Origin: Phlebopus portentosus
Lineage: Eukaryota; Basidiomycota; Agaricomycetes; Boletales; Boletinellaceae
Reading direction: 5' to 3'
Assembly (NCBI GenBank): GCA_037892935.1
Contig: JAYXKI010000003.1
Coordinates: forward strand, 2,356,001-2,420,000
Length of the DNA: 64,000 nt
Position numbers and translations under genes: made by a program. How positions within the stretch are numbered: position 1 is the first letter of the stretch; every line of letters begins with the position of its first letter. The notes under the pieces are model-generated. The model saw only the letters and a program-made list of their open reading frames with translations. It was not told the origin of the DNA and made no database searches. This document shows positions 58,023-64,000 of the stretch, in pieces.

Positions 58023-60325
58023 ATGTCCGAACCTTCACAGTTTGGAACAGCCATTTTTTTACAAGATGCATGCTACCTGCACCGCTTTATCCGCTCTGCT
58101 GACTTATCATTGATCGTCGAACGTCCTGAAAGGTACCAAAGCCTTCTAGGCCACTAAGCTATATGCTAACTAATTCACACAGATTGCGCGCCCTGAAGGT
58201 TGGGTTCTCGGCAGCCATCGCGCGTTTAGAAGAAGGCATAACAGTTGATGCAAAACGAGAAACGGAATCAACGGACGTCCTTAATGGGAACGATACTGAG
58301 AATGAACTTGCAGCCGCACTTGAGAAGTTGGACATCCTGCAAGACACTCGAGTAAACATTGTCGACATTATCGCTAGCTCTGCAACCGTGAATATTCTTG
58401 ACAACAAAGCGGTAAAGTTTGTTCATGGTGACATTGATGGCGACGTCTATCTGGAAGGTCTGATCAAATGGACCAAAGAGAGTATGAATAAAATCAAGGA
58501 AGGTGGTTCCGAGATTCCAGAGCATTTATCTCAGGGAGACTTATATCGTGCGTGCTTTCTTCAGCCTGTTCTTGCTTGAAGCTACTGATAACTTCACTTA
58601 TACAGTTTGCCCCGAATCTCTTGACGCGATCCAGGGAGCACTAGGCACGGTTTGTGAAGCTGTCGACAAGATAATGCTTGCCTCGCAGGACACTCAGGAA
58701 GAAGAATCGAAGGGATTATTGACAGACAAGCGCATCTCGAATGCGTTTGTTGCGATACGTCCACCAGGTCATCATTGCGGTGAAGATACACCTTCGGGGT
58801 TCTGTTTTGTTTGTGTTACCCTTTATGACTTGTAGTTGTTGCTGATCTCATCATAGGTGAACAATGTCATCGTAGCTGCTGCGCATGGTGAATCCTTTCT
58901 GGTTCACTAATTTCTCGGAAAAGCCGCTTATTATAAAACTATCTTGCAGCTCATTTGAGCCACGGGGTTAGAAAGGTGGTCATCTTTGACATTGATCTGC
59001 ATCACGGTATGCTCATCATACAGGTATTTATGTTGCACTCCTTAATCATTCACTAGGAAACGGGACGCAGTCACTTGCTTGGCAGATAAACGAGGAGACA
59101 TATAGACAAAACCTCGAGGTTGAAGCAGGTTCTCAGGGAACATCCGCTGGTCTCGAAATCTTCTACGGTTCTATTCATGACGTCTTGTCTTTTCCCTGTG
59201 AGGTATACCTGATCTCTACAAAACTACGTCTAAAAGCTCAGTCAAATCTTTGATCAGGATGGAGTTCCTTCGATGGTACAAGCCGCCTCTGTCTCAATCC
59301 ACGGTTCACATGGACAACATATCGAGAATATCCATCTGCAAGAATATCGATCCGAAGAGGACTTCTGGGAGGACCTCTATCCAAACAAATACTCGGGGTT
59401 GCTGAGCAAAGCGGAGGAATTCGTCAAAGGAACGGATCCCTCGCAGCTGCTTGTCTTTATAAGGTAATGTACATTTATAGTTTTGTAGGTATCATGAACA
59501 AACTCATGAACAGTCCTATCTGCATAGTTGCGGATTCGATGCATGTGAACACGAATACCCGTGCGTATTTACCCGGCAGTAAAACGCCAGTAAGGATGAC
59601 TCTGAACACTGGCATAGATCCATGTCCCGACACAACAGACGCGTACCAACGTCGTTTTACCATCGCTTCGCGGTGGACGCTCGCAATTTTGCATGTAAAT
59701 TCGCGGCAGGCAAGCTTATAAGCGTCTTGGAAGGAGGTTACAGTGATCGTACCCTGATAAGCGGCGGAATGGCGCATCTTTGCGGTTTGGTTGATAGCCA
59801 CTCGCTTGGAGCGGAGGTTAAGGAGGAATGGTGGAGCATTGATAATCTGACATTGGTGAGTTAGCCTTATGCATGGTGATATTATTATCTTAAGCTTTTA
59901 AATAGCTTGAGAAAATGACCAGAAAGAAGCGCGGAGGAAAAGTTTCACTGGGAGGACCCGGGGAGAAGTGGCTAGAACGGGCGTTCGCCATTTTTCAATC
60001 CATCGAAACCATCTTAACGCCTTCAGCGTCGAAGATGCCAGCTCGGCCTCCTTCATCGAGAGTACTTCGCGAGCGAAAACCACCAAGCACCGTGACTAGT
60101 CCTAAGGGCTCCCCGAAGGCTCGGAGGACAAGAGGGAAGGTAGCCATCGACGAAGTGCTGTCAGCCGCATCTACATCCTCAGGCGAGTCTATTGATGAGA
60201 TAGAGAAGAAATTGGAAAGCTTGGATTTAGATAAAGCCAAACCCGATGCGGAAGATGCGAAGGCGGGTGCTATGAAGAAGGTACCGCGGATCATTCTCCG
60301 TGTCAAAGAACCCGAAATGCCATGA
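58023..60325 (+). CDS. HOS3: Histone deacetylase, Hos3-like (class II)
   Basis: Zinc-dependent lysine deacetylase. ATG 58023 begins MSEPSQFGTAIFLQDACYLH. Conserved blocks in order: IVERPERLRALKVGFSAAIA, LYLCPESLDAIQGALGTVCE, AFVAIRPPGHHCGEDTPSGF (His-His of the charge relay) and CFVNNVIVAAAHAHLSHGV. Then come VVIFDIDLHHGNGTQSLAWQ (zinc-ligand Asp and His), GSIHDVLSFPCEDG, SIHGSHGQHIENIHLQEY, LVFISCGFDACEHEYPCVF (second zinc Asp), MSRHNRRVPTSFYHRF and KLISVLEGGYSDRTLISGG (transition-state Tyr). SCGFDACEHE and MSRH-x-R-x-VPTSFY are distinctive for Hos3. The tail after about residue 520 is basic and Ser/Pro-rich (SRVLRERKPPSTVTSPKGSP), then acidic. It ends VKEPEMP, stop 60323-60325. All catalytic residues are present. 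Confidence 0.93.
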
Positions 60326-60643
60326 TAATTTCATCTCTCTTCGTCCCGAGTATCGATATCATCTGTAGATTCTTGAATACCCGATCGACATGATCTTGTA
60401 TTTTTCAATATGTATCTGATTTAACTCGCTGTCCAAACATCTCACGAAGGTTGTACCATATTATGTTTTATACTGTACTAGACTTTTTGCGGCGCGAGAC
60501 AAACAGACAGACAGAAGGAACTGGAGTCCAAGGAACTGGAGTCCACACGGAAGGCATGTTATATAGGGGTGATGTCGGGTAAATCAGAAGATAATCTGGT
60601 CAGATGCTGTTTGAGGTTCTCAATACTCATCGGTGATCAGCCC
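60326..60643. other. Intergenic between convergent genes
   Basis: 318 bp of 3' flank. It contains a short direct repeat, GGAACTGGAGTCCA twice near 60517-60544. No gene seen. Confidence 0.4.
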
Positions 60644-62628
60644 TTAGCCTTCTTGTGTGTGACTGGCAGATGCGATGTCGGACAGCATCGACCTGCGTGA
60701 GTGGCGAGACGCATTAGACCGCGACAATTGAGCTCGAGTAGGTTGCCACGGTTCACGATCATTGCTCCCACTCGCGCGCCTGACGCTCGTGTAGGTCGGC
60801 GGGATCTCAATAACATCGTCATCAAATGGATTCGGCGACATTTCCTCCGCTTCTGGAGAGACATCCTCACTGTCCCGAGTAACACGAGTCGGAGGATCGC
60901 TAGCTGACGGGGGTGGAAGACTACCACCACGCGTCGTTACTCGTCCACTTGGAGTTCGGCTAGGTGGTCGACCATGCGGACCTACACTCTCCTTCCGATC
61001 AGGACCATGCATTCCTGCAAGAGTACCACCAAACGCATCACGACTAAATGGTCCATGCCCAAGGAGATTCTGCATGCTAGAAGTCCGCGCCGCCAAGCTC
61101 GGCCGTTGTCGTTGAGCGGGCGGTGGCTCTTGCGGAGGAATGATGTATGGCTCGTGCTCTGAAGGAAGTATGAATGGTTCTGTCTGGTACATGCTGGGTA
61201 ACGTATCGACTGATGACCCGGCACCACCACGAATATGAGCACCGCGTGTCAGCGCTGTCACCCATGGATGGGGACGTGGCGCGGCACTCCTACCACTCTC
61301 GAGATTGCGGTACGGAGCGCTTCGCCGCCGCCGCCTCCGATACAGAATGATGCCACTTATTGACAGTCCGAGACCGAGCAAGCCGAAAACTAGTCCCAGG
61401 ATAAGAGCGAGATTGCTATGCCTGCCATTCTCGTCGCTAAAAGAGAATCTCAAGTTAGTCCGACTTTGCTTTATAAGGCCGGCCAACAAAAGAATTACTT
61501 ATTATTAATGGGGCCTGTGACGGTTCCTCCGCCACTTCCTGGGAATCCCGAGTTTGACGAACCAGGGAGACTCCCTCCTGTAGAGCCTCCATCTCCAATA
61601 GTGACAGTAGAGCCTGTGTTGTCAGTTGTAGTTATTGGGCCCGCCGGACCGGCCATTGTAGTAGTCGAGCCAGAGTTATCAGTCGTGATGACTGGTCCAG
61701 TTGAGCCTATGACAGTATAGGTTGATCCTGACCCGTCTGTGGTAATAGTGCCTCCGATTGTCACAGTCGAACCCACATTGTCGGTGGTTGTAATAGGTGT
61801 ACTTCCTCCATTGGCATTGGTTCCGGCCCCACCATCAGAACCTGACGTCGGTTTTCCGCCCTGATCCTGTGTAACGGAGGAAACTCCACCCGCGGCAGGA
61901 CCGCTCGTAGAACTCGGAGAAGTGTCGTTAATGCAGCTATCATCGTTACCTTCGCTGATATTCATAACGTCGGAGCTGCCTCCGGTTCCGAGGCCATCCC
62001 TATCACCAGCGACAAACATGATCTGGGTCCCTGAGCGGAGATCCGCTGTCCACTGCAGACTCGTCGAGGTATCAGTAACATGGGCTATTTCGAACGATTC
62101 GCCCCCGGGAATGAGACCGAGTATATCAACAGGCTCTTCCGCTTCCGATCCCCAAGAAATGTCAACTGGCTCGCACTGCCCAATGTCGTCTGGAAGAAAC
62201 AAAAAGAACTTCGGATGAGACTGGGTCGTGCTCAGGCAGCTTGAGTCCGATGAAGAGGCAACCGTCGTGATCGCCGAGGTGCCTGTGCAACAATCAGAGC
62301 GTGCTTAACTTGATTCTGCGAGAAGTGCAATACCTCCAGCCCCGACTCCGGATGCATCGTTCAGTACTGCCACGAACTGCGACTGCGCTGGAAAATCAAG
62401 CACGAACGAGACAAAAGTGACGCTCGATACATCTTTCTGTATGATTGTCCTCGTTTCTGGATTAAGATGGCCAACGGGGACCAGCAACAGCGTGAAAGGT
62501 GCTCGTCCACCGGTCCATTCGACGGTCATATTAGCGCATTGCGTTGGCGTACTGGTGAAGTAGAATGTAAAGGCATGAGATGAGAGGACGATGTAAGAAA
62601 GTAATACAGTCAGCGACAAGAGATGCAT
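60644..62628 (-). CDS. Single-pass membrane protein with signal peptide and Gly/Ser/Thr repeat stalk
   Basis: Type I membrane protein of a kind frequent in basidiomycetes; no catalytic domain. ATG 62628 begins MHLLSLTVLLSYIVLSSHAF, a clear signal peptide. The ectodomain has a small beta-sandwich-like part (QCANMTVEWTGGRAPFTLLL, VTFVSFVLDFPAQSQFVAVL) and, in the next exon, QCEPVDISWGSEAEEPVDIL, which repeats the C-x-x-V-x-x-x-W pattern. A stalk of imperfect TTDNxGSTxT repeats follows. The membrane helix is LALILGLVFGLLGLGLSISG, then a stop-transfer RRRRRR. The cytosolic tail of about 240 residues has PPSRTPSGRVTTRG and PPTYTS, a PPxY-type motif that could bind WW-domain ligases. It ends SASHTQEG, stop 60644-60646. 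Function unknown; cell-surface sensor or wall-associated protein is a guess. Confidence 0.8.
61579..61797 (-). repeat. In-gene repeats coding TTDNxGSTxTxxG units
   Basis: Four diverged units of about 16-19 residues in the extracellular stalk: TTTDNVGSTVTIGGTI, TTDGSGSTYTVIGSTGPVI, TTDNSGSTTTMAGPAGPI and TTTDNTGSTVTIGDGG. Rich in Thr/Ser, so likely O-glycosylated. Confidence 0.75.
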
Positions 62629-62944
62629 GTTGGTAACATTAGGAGGGTGCTAGTCTAGTAGGATTAGGGCTGAACGGGGCCCAAGAGTATTATCTACTAC
62701 GCATGCGTGGCGATCTCGTCATGGCGGTCAAAGATTGAATACCAGAAAAGCTTCCGGCCCCAGTACTACGTTGTAGTATCATATCTTCTCCACCCCACCC
62801 GCTGTACCTCTTTTCCTTATTACAAATCAAAAAATACAATAATACACTTTGTCCGCAGTGACGTGTGACAGACGCGTTATTCGAGACGCGTTTCCATCTA
62901 CGCGCGTCGCATTCGCTCTCAGGCTGACCGCCACGCTACCTGCA
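62629..62944. promoter_or_regulatory. Divergent promoter with two ACGCGT (MCB) boxes upstream of DPB2
   Basis: ACGCGT, the MluI cell-cycle box bound by MBF-type factors, occurs at 62872-62877 and 62886-62891, 54-73 bp before the DPB2 start, followed by the related CTACGCGCGTC near 62899. This is the classic arrangement for G1/S genes of DNA replication in fungi. Function here is inferred from the sites. Confidence 0.55.
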
Positions 62945-64000
62945 ATGGCAACTCCGCTGCAGACCACAATCATTAAAGCGAGTTGATCGTCTTTTCCCGA
63001 TATCTTCCCAGCTCACTTCGCATCGCAGGGATTTCGCAAGTACAGCCATGCTTTAGGTCCGGAGACACTTCAATTTGTTGAGGAGATATGTATGGAAACT
63101 TGGCCAGAGGAGGATCTACCCGAGGTAGAAAGATTCGTTGAACGATTGGCGAAGGAATATAACCAGCAAGATGGTGAGCCGCATGTAAAACAGCGAATCG
63201 CGCATCCATCAGCTGACTTCCATTCAGATGCCGTCATGAAGGTCACTCTTCCGATTCTGCAGCGCGTCTTCCATAATATGCAAGAGAAAGAAGAAAGGAA
63301 ATTTGAAGGGGCAGAAGAAATCCTAGATCCAGAGGAGCATCTATTCTTTGTAGATGCGTATGAAATGCCGCTCTGGCATTGGTCGCAGTCCAGGAGCACC
63401 TTTGAAAAGTACTCATGTCCCGCCTCTTCGTCTCAATGGCTACATACCTAATACTACTAAGCTCAGATCCCCGAATTCTCCAACCATCTCCGGAACCGCG
63501 GACTCAAGAATACTTGCAACCAGAGATCGTCATGACATCATCAAACAAACTATTCTTCGCAATGATCATTTTTCACCATCCACACTTCCTGGTAAAGAAA
63601 GGGATAGATTATTAAATGCAAGTATCTGTGTCTTCATCACTCGTCTGTATACTTAGTTTGCTCATGCTTATAGTTGCGGACTACGAAACAATTGTTGGGC
63701 CGAGCAGGGGAACGCTTTCTTTTGTTCGGTCTTCTCTGTTACTCGAAGGAAGGAAAGCTGTGTTTGGAAGATGCGGAAGGAAAAGTAGAACTCGATTTTT
63801 CGCAGATGGTAAGTGTACTCTCCCAGATAGAAGAAACATAATAATGTATTACGTTGTAGGAAATCCCTAGTGAGGGTTTCTTTACGGAAGGATGCTTTGC
63901 CTTGGTCGAAGGCGACTATACTGAGGAAGAGACGTTGATTGTCATTGCAATAGGCCATCCTCCCTGCGAACGAAGAGAGGTTTCCCGGTTAGTATTGCTA
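62945..64000 (+). CDS. DPB2: DNA polymerase epsilon subunit B, 3' partial
   Basis: Second subunit of the leading-strand replicase, needed for CMG helicase assembly. ATG 62945 begins [12 protein letters not shown]. Later exons give [26 protein letters not shown] joined to [38 protein letters not shown] and [20 protein letters not shown]. Then come [58 protein letters not shown] and [20 protein letters not shown], which mark the start of the OB fold. The gene runs off the right edge; the phosphoesterase-like domain is missing. Two joins are awkward: exon 1 to 2 (no ordinary GT...AG pair keeps frame unless the intron is 30 nt) and the one near 63630. The identification is firm; exact exon edges are not. 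Confidence 0.85.

Noticed and set aside
1..64000. Transposons, terminal inverted repeats, CRISPR arrays, rRNA or tRNA clusters
   Set aside because: Looked for on both strands; no transposase or reverse-transcriptase motif, no repeat array and no convincing RNA gene was seen. Short or diverged elements could have been missed by eye.

Overview
The window is nuclear DNA of a filamentous fungus, almost certainly an agaricomycete-type basidiomycete. Genes lie about 2 kb apart on both strands. Nearly all are cut by many 45-60 nt GT...AG introns, and there are no operons, Shine-Dalgarno sites, CRISPR arrays or recognisable transposons. Gene content also fits: an Argonaute, a fused HIS4, Raptor, a two-domain FEX fluoride channel, a Hos3-type deacetylase, a small DUF7704-like membrane protein, and Ser/Pro-rich proteins of the basidiomycete kind. 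I recognise 29 protein-coding loci, one of them a pseudogene. Partial genes lie at both edges: an alpha/beta hydrolase on the left and DNA polymerase epsilon subunit B on the right.

Layout. 0-7 kb: alpha/beta hydrolase (+), short-chain dehydrogenase (-), pyruvate dehydrogenase E1 beta (+), trifunctional HIS4 (-). 7-17 kb: Argonaute (+) and Raptor (-), convergent. 17-24 kb: a large coiled-coil protein of unknown function, casein kinase 2 beta and ribosomal protein eL36 (all +). 24-30 kb: a 5-oxoprolinase-type protein that ends before its HyuB half (+) and a VTT/TVP38 membrane protein (-). 31-39 kb: a long disordered Ser/Pro protein and an EF-hand mitochondrial carrier (both +). 39-47 kb: three tandem Dal5/TNA1-like MFS transporters (-), the middle one dead and the third frameshifted. 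47-54.6 kb: Tma17/Adc17-like (-), TspO (+), FEX (-), DUF7704-like (+), Cox18 (-), eL6 (-). 55-64 kb: pyrimidine 5'-nucleotidase-like HAD (+), PHAF1/UPF0183 (-), Hos3 deacetylase (+), single-pass membrane protein (-), DPB2 (+, cut by the window end).

Most loci are single-copy housekeeping genes that do not form one pathway. Loose themes are amino-acid metabolism and growth control (HIS4 with two TGACTC boxes upstream, Raptor, CK2 beta, two ribosomal proteins, Tma17), mitochondrial function (PDB1, carrier, Cox18, TspO) and small-RNA silencing (Argonaute with its catalytic residues intact). I found no new multi-gene system. The observations most worth checking are an 11-nt microexon in Argonaute, the 5-oxoprolinase missing its second half, one-base frame breaks in HIS4 and the third MFS gene, decay of the middle MFS copy, paired ACGCGT boxes before the DNA polymerase gene, and two unassigned proteins (the coiled-coil and the disordered one).

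All exon joins were made by eye from splice signals and protein conservation, so exact edges of weakly conserved exons may be off.
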